The notes beneath the pieces were generated by a model. That model saw nothing but the letters and a program-made list of their open reading frames with translations. It did not search any database and was not told where the DNA came from. Shown here piece by piece: positions 44,416-54,872 of a DNA stretch of 64,000 nt. Source of the DNA: Endomychus coccineus (taxonomy: Eukaryota > Arthropoda > Insecta > Coleoptera > Endomychidae); NCBI GenBank assembly GCA_958510875.1, contig OY294067.1, forward strand, positions 151,912,962 to 151,976,961. Reading direction: 5' to 3'. Every line of letters starts with the position of its first letter. The first letter of the stretch is position 1. A program made the position numbers and the translations under genes.

Positions 44416-45108
44416 ATGTCTTTGCAAGATAGTCGGTTTTCCAACGCGAATAGTAGTAGTAGTATTAGTGGTGATGAAGAGTTGGATAGAATTTTAGAAA
44501 AAATTGAAATAGCCTCAAAACATGAACAATTTCTATTAATGAATACTGTTTACCCACTGAGAGAAAATTTGGAGGTTAGATGTGGACTAAGCCCTGTGAG
44601 GAAATTCACTTCAACTATCTCGTTGCATCAAAGAAATCAATATGGAAAACTCGTCTTTGGAAGATACGAATGGAACGACTTCATCAATATAGTGCGGATG
44701 AAGATCAAGGAATTCTTTGAGAGTCAACATGCACATTTCGATTCTACATCTATGACATGTGGATATTATTGTCTAATATTACAGTGCGTTTATGCGAATA
44801 GCGTTAAAGTACTTCAAGTTACCAAGCACAATACTGATTTTTATTTGAGCGAGCAAGATGTACGTGAAATCATTAGAATTAATGATGAAGTGTTATTTCA
44901 TCGAGTGTCGTTCCTTGAACAACTTGAATTTTGTTCATATTATTATAAGGTCATTGCAATAATTAAATCAATGAGGGGTCTTGCTAGTTATATGGAACTT
45001 TTGTATTGTTTTATAGATGTTGCACCACAAAGCTTATTAGCTAATACTCTTAAAGAGTTTATGTTTTCGCATAAGGATAAAATTATGTATGATTTAGAGC
45101 TTGAGTGA
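44416..45108 (+). CDS. unknown 230-residue Polinton protein
   Basis: An intact frame from MSLQDSRFSNANSSSSISGD. It has an acidic/serine-rich N terminus, then RCGLSPVRKFTSTISLHQRN, FGRYEWNDFINIVRMKIKEF, SMTCGYYCLILQCVYANSVK and a helical C-terminal half. No family is recognised and there is no transmembrane segment. It follows the integrase on the same strand and faces the polymerase gene. Broken relatives of its middle part occur in both arms of the nested element, so it is a regular passenger of this Polinton lineage. Some related Polintons have an orphan gene at the same place. Confidence 0.6.
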   Translation: MSLQDSRFSNANSSSSISGDEELDRILEKIEIASKHEQFLLMNTVYPLRENLEVRCGLSPVRKFTSTISLHQRNQYGKLVFGRYEWNDFINIVRMKIKEFFESQHAHFDSTSMTCGYYCLILQCVYANSVKVLQVTKHNTDFYLSEQDVREIIRINDEVLFHRVSFLEQLEFCSYYYKVIAIIKSMRGLASYMELLYCFIDVAPQSLLANTLKEFMFSHKDKIMYDLELE

Positions 45109-45435
45109 GCAAGATGTACGTGGAATCACTAACCATGCTAGTGGATTAGAACTCTTGTATTGTTTTATCGATATTTCATCAACAAATTTTTTTGTTTATT
45201 GACTAATACACTTAGAGAAATGTTATATATAAAAAAATAAGGTTATGTATGTATGATTTAGAACAATAAATGATTTTTATGAAAAATAGTCTTTCGGTTT
45301 GCTGTAAAGGGAGAGAGAAAAATGAAACAAATCATCATCATAGAAATATTTTATTTATTTTCATAAAACAATAATAAACATAGATATGAAGTATGAATAA
45401 TAATAATAATATGATGGATATATAAACTTATACAA

Positions 45436-47029
45436 TTATGGTGATAAAGAATAATGACCATAAGGTAAAGTGTTTATCCCATTACCAATTATGTGTCTTT
45501 TGCTGTCGAAAGGGCTGAGGGCAATTTTATTTTGTTCGATTGTATACAATTTGAAATCGAATGAGCGGATAGATCTTTGTATGCGATACATCTCAATGCC
45601 TTCTTCTAAACATCTAACATAATCTTCGAATGTGATTGTGTTCCGCAACACATAATCCCGCACCCCCTTCGCTTTCTTTGTTGGGTTACGATCCTGAACT
45701 GTATAACTATACATCTTGGATCTTAACCCTACAAACTTATCCATAATCATCCCCCCATTCTCATCCTTCATTAAGCCGACTACTTTTTTATTTACAAGTG
45801 GAATCTCAAAGTTGTTGTTTAGCGCATAATCGCTCGTATCGAATTTATGAATATATTTATTGATGATGCTCTGATAAATATCATCATCAGTAATTATATG
45901 ATAGATCAAACTATCTGTGTCAGTATAACATAATCTTATCATTTCAGGATCTTTATAAAGTGTAAGCATGAAGTTGTAATGAAAATCGTACACACATGTT
46001 TTAGAAACGTCCAAAATCGTCATACCCACATAAATTGGTTTATTGAATAACACTTCTAATTTATTTTGTTCAATGGCCACTAGATTCTCTTCAAATATTT
46101 TACTACTATTAAAATTGGGTTGTGAAATATAATAACGAGCTCCATAAGGTCCATACCATTTGTTAACTAATTTGACCGCTCTATGCTTCCGCACGTTCTC
46201 CATCGATTTCCCGAAAATAGCATTGATGAGCAACTTGAATAGTGCTATCTCAAAGGCGTTCTTAGAAGCCGCTCTCAATCTAGTATTCAAATCAATATAA
46301 GCTTTCAACCACGGCGCTTGTTTAAACTCTAGAACTCTATGGACTTTAGTTAGTACCATTCCTAAAGTCAAACATTGTTTTAAGTTCCTATAATGAATGA
46401 TATATCCTGATTTGTTATGAAAAGTTGTTAATAATTTTGGTAATTTACTACCCGGTGGAGCTGTATGAGTTGGACAAAGAGGGAGATCTTTATGAAGGTC
46501 ATGCAATGTTGTAGGATACTCCAAATCAACCTCTAGAATGTACCCGATAGGGCTTTCATCGGAAACATGTTGTACGTCGATATTATCAACATTTTCAACC
46601 CACTTAAACACATCGTAAGGTAAATATTGAATCATAGCCCACCCATATAGATTGCACACATCGAAATACATTAGATAACTATTTTCTTCTTGTGGATTGT
46701 GATTATGCATATATTTATTGTTGGCTTTTGCAAATCGATTACTGCATTGACTAACACCCCCTCTAATCCCCCGTTCCAAAAATAATACCATATCGATATC
46801 TTTTAAATTTTGTAGCGATACGTTTGTATATATTAGCATACAATCCCATGTGAATGATGGAACAGTGAAGTAGTGTGCGGGGTCTAAATCAAACAGGCCC
46901 ACGCATTTGTTTCGAAAATTCTCGAATACATCGACCAGCAATAAAACGTCTGTTTTCAAATACAAATCCGAATAGTCACCTAAATTTTTACACTCAAATC
47001 GATTCCAAACTGATTGAGCGTGTTGATAA
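45436..47029 (-). pseudogene. Polinton DNA polymerase B, polymerase domain
   Basis: Reads DYSDLYLKTDVLLLVDVFEN (exo III-like), then YFDVCNLYGWAMIQYLPYDV (motif A, DxxNLYG), KLLINAIFGKSMENVRKHR (motif B, KxxxNxxFGK) and LCYTDTDSLIYHI (motif C, YTDTD). It ends after AKGVRDYVLRNTITFEDYVR. All catalytic aspartates are present, so this domain is intact. Family members replicate linear genomes by protein priming. The link to the upstream segment is lost at about 47035, where a short deletion and a frame change occur. The minus-strand gene is cut again by the Penelope pair and by breaks nearer the start. Confidence 0.9.
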
Positions 47030-47035
47030 TCTTCC

Positions 47036-47324
47036 TCACTTATCGATGTGTTCGTATGGGAAAACTCCTTTACGTGTTAACAGTTTGAAGTTTTCTTGAG
47101 AAAAGTGGGAAAACTCGCGTTTCAAAATAGTCAAGTCATCCTCACTCAAATAAGAAACTAATTTATCTAAACTTGAATCCAAAAATCTACACGACTCTAT
47201 AAATCGAAATTTAACAATAGAATTTGTGGAGCTTCTGGTGAAACTTATATATTTCTCTTTATTCAAGGGGAGCACCTGAATATTTTGTTTAGACGATCTA
47301 GCCAAATCTCTAATTAATAAAAAC
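47036..47324 (-). pseudogene. DNA polymerase B, exonuclease-polymerase linker
   Basis: Reads DLARSSKQNIQVLPLNKEKY, IVKFRFIESCRFLDSSLDKL and VFPYEHIDK, the conserved exo II-containing segment of Polinton PolB (FIDSxxFLxxSLDxLV pattern). It begins exactly at the 12-base duplication created by the Penelope insertion and ends with a stop where the next segment should follow. Confidence 0.85.
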
Positions 47325-47378
47325 TATATAAAAAATTCTCAGGAATTAGGTCACATTAACACTCTGTTATAAATGTTC

Positions 47379-47421
47379 GTCTTTACGTACGTTTCGGTCT
47401 CACGACCATCATCAGAAGACT
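47379..47421 (-). ncRNA. hammerhead ribozyme motif, left Penelope copy
   Basis: On the minus strand: GUCUU, the core CUGAUGA, hairpin GGUC-GUGA-GACC, core GAAA, a short self-complementary CGUACG, then UA and AAGAC, which pairs with the first GUCUU (stem I). This is the minimal hammerhead found in Penelope-like elements. Identical to the right copy. Confidence 0.8.
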
Positions 47422-47801
47422 TATTTTGTTAAAAAGGGGTTAACTAAAACTAATTAGCACAAGCGTCCATATCGCACAATCTTCAATCAAAAAGCTCACG
47501 CCGTCGAAACGAACAGAACCACGAATAATCGAAAATTGTATCGTTAATATTAAAGTATAGATTTTTTTGTAACAAGAAACCACTGTTAAGTAATATTCTC
47601 ATAATGTACAAACGCATATTGCTATGGTCTCAAAGCAACTGAAGTTCTAAGCTATTTGTTTGTAATAACACGACCCAGATGTAGATTTATGACGTACTTG
47701 AAAAGGTTTTAGACCTGCATTGGAATTTAGTTTACTTTAAGCGTTCTTCCTAAAATATACTTTTAACATTATAAAGACGTATGTAGGAATTTGCAAGAGT
47801 T

Positions 47802-49157
47802 TTAATTAATCAAGTTAGTATAAATCTGACTCAATCCTTGAATATCATTCCTATGATTTACAGAATTTGAATCCCTTTTTATGTGAATCATCTCCAGGAT
47901 AGATCTTTTATAATAATTGGTTTCTTTAGTTAAAATATTAACATTTTTGTAATCAAATTGATGGTTATAATCAAAACAGTGCTTATCAAGGGCGGTGGAA
48001 TTTTCTAAGTTATTATTTCTTGTGCTATACTTATGGCCGTACATTCTTTTTTGTAAATATTGTTTAGAGATTCCAGTATAAGTTCCATCACAATCTAAAC
48101 AATTCAATTTATATACTGTGTGGGTTTGTTTATCTTTAGGTATTACAGGTTTTAGATTTGAGAAATATTTCCCAACACAGTTAGTAGGTTTATGCGCAAC
48201 ATTTATATCGTACTTTTTCAAACATTTCTTAATTTTTTCTTAGGTCTCCGGAATGTATGGTGAAGTTATATAATTGTCTGCATTACCTGTTATGTTATTT
48301 TTATAAGAAGAACCATTATAGATTTTGTTTATTCTCTCTTTAATGATAGGATTGTAGAAAGTTTTTGGGTAGCCATTCATTTCCAATGCATTACGAACAA
48401 TTTTTAAATTTTTGGGACGGTCCTCTGCGTGGGATAATTTTACCGCGCGGTCTGTGAGGCTGTTTATGACACTTTTTTTATAACAAGCTGGTGCAACGGA
48501 ATTGAAATGAAGATAACGTTGAGACCAGACTTCTTTAGTAAACCAAGAAGTTTTTATTTTTCCATCTGCATCATGCCTAATGGTCATATCTAGAAAATTA
48601 ATGTTATTGTTTATTTCTATTTCACAAGTGAATTGAAGTTTACAATGGAAATTGTTAAATTTATTAATCACATATTGAATTTTATCGTTGGGAACACACA
48701 TAAGGCAATCATCTACATACTGTTTAAAGAATACAGGCTGAAAATCTAATGAATTTATAACAGATTCCTCTAGGCATTCCATAACGAGGTTAGCAATGGT
48801 AGCTGAAATAGGAGATCCCATTGCTGTGCCGAAAATTTGTCCAAAATATTGCTCATCGTACTGAAAATAAGTGCATTCTAAACAAAACTTTACCGCATTT
48901 ATAAAATCCGATTGATCAAGAGGTGTGTGGTTTTTAATTTCTGGCCAACGTTTTTTGATGCAATTTAATGCCAAAACGACAGGTATATTTGTAAATAAAG
49001 AAACAACATCGAAGGAAATTAGTTGATGGTTTACTGGTACGGATTGATTTTTTATAAATTCATTAAAATGCCATGAGTCTTTCACATAAAATTCATTTTT
49101 TCCTATTATATTATTGATAGATTTTGATAGAAATTTTGATAAATTGTAAGTAGGCAA
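47802..49157 (-). pseudogene. Penelope-like RT and GIY-YIG protein, left copy (one stop)
   Basis: The first part (49157-48240) carries RT motifs: ISFDVVSLFTNIP (A), GTAMGSPISATIANLVME (B), FKQYVDDCLM (C, YVDD) and NINFLDMTI. A TAA replaces the serine codon present in the right copy at the end of this part (about 48240). The second part carries CLDCDGTYTGISKQYLQKRM, the GIY-YIG-type endonuclease, with a conserved HKYSTRNN and a C-terminal SVNHRNDIQ. The N-terminal quarter usual for these proteins is missing. Confidence 0.85.
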
Positions 49158-49169
49158 AAATTTCTATCA

Positions 49170-50492
49170 AAATCTATCAATAATATAATAGGAAAAAATG
49201 AATTTTATGTGAAAGACTCATGGCATTTTAATGAATTTATAAAAAATCAATCCGTACCAGTAAACCATCAACTAATTTCCTTGGATGTTGTTTCTTTATT
49301 TACAAATATACCTGTCGTTTTGGCATTAAATTGCATCAAAAAACGTTGGCCAGAAATTAAAAACGACACACCTCTTGATCAATCGGATTTTATAAATGCG
49401 GTAAAGTTTTGTTTAGAATGCACTTATTTTCAGTACGGTGAGCAATATTTTGGACAAATTTTCGGCACAGCAATGGGATCTCCTATTTCAGCTACCATTG
49501 CTAACCTCGTTATGGAATGCCTAGAGGAATCTGTTATAAATTCATTAGATTTTCAGCCTGTATTCTTTAAACAGTATGTAGATGATTGCCTTATGTGTGT
49601 TCCCAACGATAAAATTCAATATGTGATTGATAAATTTAACAATTTCCATTGTAAACTTCAATTCACTTGTGAAATAGAAATAAACAATAACATTAATATT
49701 CTAGATATGACCATTAGGCATGATGCAGATGGAAAAATAAAAACTTCTTGGTTTACTAAAGAAGTCTGGTCTCAACGTTATCTTCATTTCAATTCCGTTG
49801 CACCAGCTTGTTATAAAAAAAGTGTCATAAACAGCCTCACAGACCGCGCGGTAAAATTATCCCACGCAGAGGACCGTCCCAAAAATTTAAAAATTGTTCG
49901 TAATGCATTGGAAATGAATGGCTACCCAAAAACTTTCTACAATCCTATCATTAAAGAGAGAATAAACAAAATCTATAATGGTTCTTCTTATAAAAATAAC
50001 ATAACAGGTAATGCAGACAATTATATAATTTTACCATACATTCCGGAGACCTCAGAAAAAATTAAGAAATGTTTGAAAAAGTACGATATAAATGTTGCGC
50101 ATAAACCTACTAACTGTGTTGGGAAATATTTCTCAAATCTAAAACCTGTAATACCTAAAGATAAACAAACCCACACAGTACATAAATTGAATTGTTTAGA
50201 TTGTGATGGAACTTATACTGGAATCTCTAAACAATATTTACAAGGAAGAATGTACGGCCATAAGTATAGCACAAGAAATAATAACTTAGAAAATTCCACC
50301 GCCCTTGCTAAGCACTGTTTTGATTATAACCATCAATTTGATTACAAAAATGTTAATATTTTAACTAAAGAAACCAATTATTATAAAAGATCTATCCTGG
50401 AGATGATTCACATAAAAAGGGATTCAAATTCTGTAAATCATAGGAATGATATTCAAGGATTGAGTCAGATTTATACTAACTTGATTAATTAA
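49170..50492 (+). CDS. Penelope-like RT and GIY-YIG protein, right copy (open)
   Basis: A continuous frame of about 440 residues with LDVVSLFTNIP, GTAMGSPISATIANLVME, YVDDCLM and then CDGTYTGISKQYLQGRMYGH. The reverse transcriptase and endonuclease domains are both intact. No ATG opens it: the frame begins at the truncation point in the middle of the pair, so it cannot be expressed as a complete protein. It differs from the left copy by a few residues (F/L at ISLDVV, D/A near STALAKHC, K/G at QGRMY). These proteins copy RNA at a nicked or exposed 3' end. Confidence 0.85.
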   Translation, partial: KSINNIIGKNEFYVKDSWHFNEFIKNQSVPVNHQLISLDVVSLFTNIPVVLALNCIKKRWPEIKNDTPLDQSDFINAVKFCLECTYFQYGEQYFGQIFGTAMGSPISATIANLVMECLEESVINSLDFQPVFFKQYVDDCLMCVPNDKIQYVIDKFNNFHCKLQFTCEIEINNNINILDMTIRHDADGKIKTSWFTKEVWSQRYLHFNSVAPACYKKSVINSLTDRAVKLSHAEDRPKNLKIVRNALEMNGYPKTFYNPIIKERINKIYNGSSYKNNITGNADNYIILPYIPETSEKIKKCLKKYDINVAHKPTNCVGKYFSNLKPVIPKDKQTHTVHKLNCLDCDGTYTGISKQYLQGRMYGHKYSTRNNNLENSTALAKHCFDYNHQFDYKNVNILTKETNYYKRSILEMIHIKRDSNSVNHRNDIQGLSQIYTNLIN

Positions 50493-50872
50493 AACTCTTG
50501 CAAATTCCTACATACGTCTTTATAATGTTAAAAGTATATTTTAGGAAGAACGCTTAAAGTAAACTAAATTCCAATGCAGGTCTAAAACCTTTTCAAGTAC
50601 GTCATAAATCTACATCTGGGTCGTGTTATTACAAACAAATAGCTTAGAACTTCAGTTGCTTTGAGACCATAGCAATATGCGTTTGTACATTATGAGAATA
50701 TTACTTAACAGTGGGTTTCTTGTTACAAAAAATCTATACTTTAATATTAACGATACAATTTTCGATTATTCGTGGTTCTGTTCGTTTCGACGGCGTGAGC
50801 TTTTTGATTGAAGATTGTGCGATATGGACGCTTGTGCTAATTAGTTTTAGTTAACCCCTTTTTAACAAAATA

Positions 50873-50915
50873 AGTCTTCTGATGATGGTCGTGAGACCGA
50901 AACGTACGTAAAGAC
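50873..50915 (+). ncRNA. hammerhead ribozyme motif, right Penelope copy
   Basis: Same parts as at 47379-47421, on the plus strand: GUCUU / CUGAUGA / GGUC-GUGA-GACC / GAAA / CGUACG / UA / AAGAC. Located about 380 bases after the RT-endonuclease stop. Confidence 0.8.
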
Positions 50916-51000
50916 GAACATTTATAACAGAGTGTTAATGTGACCTAATTCCCGAGAATTTTTTATATAATTCATACTGGGTCAAGAATCTTATTATATT

Positions 51001-52808
51001 ATTAATAAAAACATATCGTACCCACTCAAATTGTGAGCTACGACCGGTACCACAAATTTATATTTATAATTTAAATTGCAATCTTGGTGGGCTAATCCTC
51101 GATATTTTCCTGTAAAATGGCAATGATCTTTAACACGAATATCCTCCTCTTTGAACAACACACCACAAATGTGACATTTGGTTTCATACATACTAATTCC
51201 ACCAAAATAAATGGGTATATTACATTTTAGTTTTAGATCGATGAATTCTCCAATTTTATCTAATTGTTCAGTCAACCATTTAGCCGGATTAGGCCCTCTA
51301 TAACTATTGTAACGTGATAAGGAATCGTTGAAATGACATTTCAGGTAGAAGCCTACACTGTGAGCTTCATGTAGCTGCGTTCTGTTTGTATATGAATTTG
51401 CACTGGATTGAGAGCAGTTTTGGATGGGTAATAATAGAGCTTCAAAATCAAAGTAGATAATAAAAGGTACAGGCAGTTTGTTTGAATGATTTTTAAATTT
51501 CAAATAATCCTCTTCGGGGAATGTTATTTTACAAGTATTCATCTTACCACAATCCTCGATATGATTATTGTACTTGATCTCACTCCAGAAATTATTCAAA
51601 CATCTCTCACATAAGTAAGTTTTGTGTTTAGTGGTAATTTGAGAATTTACTAATCTTGATAAATTTTTAATTAAACAGTAATGAAATTTCACTATCGGAT
51701 CTACTTGAATGGAGGAGGAGGAGGATGATTCCTCTTCGCGGTAATACTTGTCTTGAATCAATAATAAATTGAAGTGTTTTTCGAGTTTATTTTTGGTCAG
51801 GTATGCAGGGAGAACCTTTAATTTCTCCCCATTTTCATTTTTACATAATTGTAGAACAAACACATGAATAGAAATATTATTATTTTTCTCAAATACAGGG
51901 ATTTGTGAAATGGGTAGGGGAAATGTTAAATTTTGCAAATTCAAAATTGTACTAAAATGCGGGTATGAAGATATTCGATCTGAATGTGGGTTAGTAGCAG
52001 GATGCAATCCAGCTGTTACTGCCCAAGCAAAACAGTACTCGTCATAATTTTTAATGTTAATAACTGCATGCTTAAGTTGGATTTCTTTAGGTAAAACAAT
52101 ATAGGACGATCCTGAATTGATGGTTTCATGTTTATTAATATTGATTTCTAGACTTATCACATCTCTGAGGCTCCACCCACTTTCTCTTTCAGTGAATTCT
52201 TCCAGTTTAACTTGAAGTTTACCAATGACATACTCCTTAAACCACTCCAACAAATTGGTCAAAGTATCTATTGGAGCGGATTTTGTATGAAAATATTTGA
52301 ATTATACCTGGATAAGCTCTTCATTAACATTGGGTTTGATATATTCACAACAAAATGTTGTGGTGACTTTAATAAAATTGTGTATATGTAAAATTTTGAC
52401 AACACTAGAACTAAAGAGATTAAAAGCATCATACAAAAAATTTAATGGGTCTAAATGTGAAATATTTATCATCAACCCAGTTCGAATTCGTTGAGAAAAT
52501 GCAGACTTACCATCTTCCCAACGAATACGATCGCTTCGATTTTTATTTGAGGGAGCGGGTTTATTTCGAATTTGTAATAAAATTTTGAATCTTCTTATAT
52601 GCCCCACATTAGCTTGAATTTGATTTTTCTCCCCTAAATTGAGTGAATCTTTAGTTAAATGCCTATTAAAAGTTCGTATATATTTAGTACAAAAATCTAT
52701 CCACTTTTGTGTCTCTTGAGGAGAGAATTTTGATTTAACGAGGTTCTTATGAGCTTCACCGATAATTCCAACAATTTCAGAACTAAGTTTCGCGATGGAC
52801 GACTCCAT
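51001..52808 (-). pseudogene. DNA polymerase B, N-terminal and exonuclease I part
   Basis: From ATG 52808 the first frame contains KWIDFCTKYIRTFNRH, IRWEDGKSAFSQRIRTGL and INISHLDPLNFLYDAFNLF. It stops at 52302, and the next frame starts with LLEWFKEYVIGKLQVKLEEF (from 52250). That frame reads YCFAWAVTAGLHPATNPHSD, a zinc-finger-like TYLCERCLNNF, the exo I motif PFIIYFDFEALL, a second Cys/His cluster (CHICGVLF, DHCHFTGKYRGLAH) and VVAHNLSGYDMFL. It ends at the Penelope insertion. Exo I Asp and Glu (DFEA) are present. The N-terminal break and the insertion make the gene inactive. The 520 bases upstream to the inverted repeat must hold its promoter. Confidence 0.87.
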
Positions 52809-53429
52809 AATAATAATAGGATAAACACCTCACCTTACAATAAATGAAACAATTTTAACCTTAACGTCTCTGCTGCTACTCTCTCTCTGCCCCTATATCA
52901 ATACTTGTCCTCCCCTCGGAAAAGTTAGTCTATAGTTTTCTACTATTGGAGAAATTTTATCACGTTTTGGTAGGAACCACTGAAAACTCTGCAAGCTCCA
53001 CCAGAACAGCTGCACCAAATTTTGTTTTGGTTGGTTTCAATCTCTTGATCTTATTTTTGAAAAATCCGTTTCTCTAAAAACAAAAATGAAAGTCCTTAAT
53101 AACATACAACAACAAAGACGAATTTTACATGTGAAATTCAAGTGAAAAACAACTTATTGATATGGAGTTAATTTGAATTGTTTCAATTTGAAGTGAAAAA
53201 CAACTCATTGATATGGAGTTAATTTGAATTGTTTCAATTTGAAATGATAGTTTTCTTAGACAAATAATAATATAGACTCACCTTTTAGATATAAGCACTA
53301 CACAAAACACGAGTTGATTGTTTAAGGATTGAATGTATAATGACTAAGATCATGCAATCGCATTCCTAGATAACTAATTCCACTCACAGTTGCTTACGTA
53401 AGTAATGACTAATGAAACGATAATTAAAT
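52809..53429. promoter_or_regulatory. leader/promoter region of PolB and inner flank of the right TIR
   Basis: No gene. Two direct copies of ttgatatggagttaatttga (about 53155 and 53207) lie here. The promoter of the minus-strand polymerase gene is expected in this stretch, but no single element can be named. Confidence 0.3.
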
Positions 53430-54824
53430 TCGCTTACTAGCAAGTCTAGACTAGAGTATATCACTTATTGTTATTTGTTTACCTAATGAATGACTCCATT
53501 GTTTTCAGTTATTCTCGTATAAACTGAATGTGATGACGCAGATGTATGCAAAATGAATTGCTTCCACGTGTTCTCATATACTCAATGTGGTTTCTGGTGT
53601 AATAACTTCATATACGTAAGTAATCATTTAACGTTGAGGAAATTTGTAGGTTATTTTAAAAGTTCATTATTTTGGAATTACGGTGTGGTTCAATAATTTA
53701 TGACAGTATAGCTACAACATGAGTCAAATTTTTCAAATTCCTCACGCAAACATCAGCAAAACACCTCATAGATGTCGTCTTTTGACGTTAACTGTTCTGA
53801 CATTGACATTTAGCTATGATAGTTCATCGGTTTATTAATAGATGGTGATACAGTAATATTTCGAATTGGGGTCTCGTAGATGTCGCCCTTTGACATTAAC
53901 AGTTCTAACATTGACATCAAAGCTATGATAGTTCATCGGTTTAGTGATAGATGGCGATATAGGCTACAACATCGGTAACATTTTGAATTGGAGTCTCATA
54001 GATATCGTCCTTTGACGTTAACTGTTCTGACATTGACATCCAGTTATGATAGTTCATCTGTTCATAAATTTCCCGCTCAAAAACATTAACAAGATGTCGT
54101 CCTTTGACGTTGACAGGTACGCATGACGGTTGATCGGTTCATCCATAGATGTAGTCATTTGAAGTTAACTGTTCTGACATTGAGATTGAAGTATGATGGT
54201 TCATCGGTTCATTAAGAGATGGCGGTGAGGTAGCTATAACATCAGTCATATTTTGAATTGTGGCCGCATAGATATCGTCCCTTGACGTTAACATTTCTGA
54301 CGTTGACAGGTATGTGTGACGGTTGATCGATTCATTCATAGATGTAGTCGTTTGAAGTTAACTGGTCTGACATTGACATTTAAGTATGATAGTTCAGCGG
54401 TTCATCAAAAGATGGCGGCGATGTAGCTACAACATCAGTCATATTGTGGTTTTCACGTTTACTCTTATGACATTCGCTTCCAACGTCGGCCATGATAAAC
54501 ATCACCAAAACACCTCTACGTTTGAATTTGGCGGGTCGATGACGTCACATCCAACTAACCTCACATCCAGACCTCTATGGTCGAAAGTTCTATAATCATG
54601 GTAAGCTCTATGGACACGTTTGAATTTCGCGGGTTAGTAACGTTACATCCAACTAACCTCACATTCTATGACCCAGACCTCTATGGTTGAAAGTTCTGTA
54701 ATCATCGTAAGCTCTATGGACACGTTTGAATTTCGCGGGTTAGTAACGTTACATCCGAAGTTGCGCGCGCAACATCCGATCGATGAGTCATTTCCTGGTG
54801 GAGAAGTAGCGGACTTAATCTACT
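53430..54824 (-). repeat. right terminal inverted repeat of the Polinton
   Basis: Reverse complement of 17798-19200 with scattered differences. It ends ...taatcTACT at 54824, directly followed by GGAAAT. The same 130-base and 105-base internal units are present. The 35 or so bases at the inner edge differ from the left repeat, where cttacgtaagtaatgac replaces the left sequence. Confidence 0.85.
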
Positions 54825-54830
54825 GGAAAT

Positions 54831-54862
54831 TTTAAGACATTCAGGAAAAATACCGCGCTTCA
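54831..54862 (-). pseudogene. LINE reverse transcriptase, part upstream of the Polinton
   Basis: On the minus strand the codons read RGIFPECLKIS up to the duplication, in phase with the LINE frame at 17797. The LINE is cut on its other side by the MULE at about 54870, so only this short stretch remains. Confidence 0.65.
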
Positions 54863-54872
54863 GGCGGTATAG

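Larger units (their letters stand above)
47325..51000. mobile_element. head-to-head pair of Penelope-like elements in PolB
   Basis: attaataaaaac occurs at 47313-47324 and 51001-51012, flanking the insert. Inside, two reverse-complementary copies of about 1.83 kb meet at 49151-49168 around an 18-base spacer. Each has RT, then a GIY-YIG endonuclease, then a 450-base tail with a hammerhead ribozyme motif. Both lack the N-terminal part of the ORF at the centre, so both are 5'-truncated. The right copy has about 35 extra bases at its outer end. Penelope-like elements often insert as such partial inverted or tandem copies. Confidence 0.88.
17798..54824. mobile_element. Polinton/Maverick element with nested insertions
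   Basis: Both ends begin 5'-AGTAGATTAA (left) and its reverse complement (right), matching the 5'-AG...CT-3' ends of Polintons. GGAAAT duplicates at 17792-17797 and 54825-54830 (6 bp, the family norm). The terminal inverted repeats are about 1.4 kb. The interior has the Polinton gene set: capsid, penton-like, adenain-like protease, packaging ATPase, rve integrase and protein-primed PolB. Subtracting the 16.6-kb and 3.7-kb insertions leaves about 16.8 kb. Most genes carry breaks, so autonomous activity is unlikely. By gene content it belongs with arthropod Maverick/adintovirus-like elements. Confidence 0.93.
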
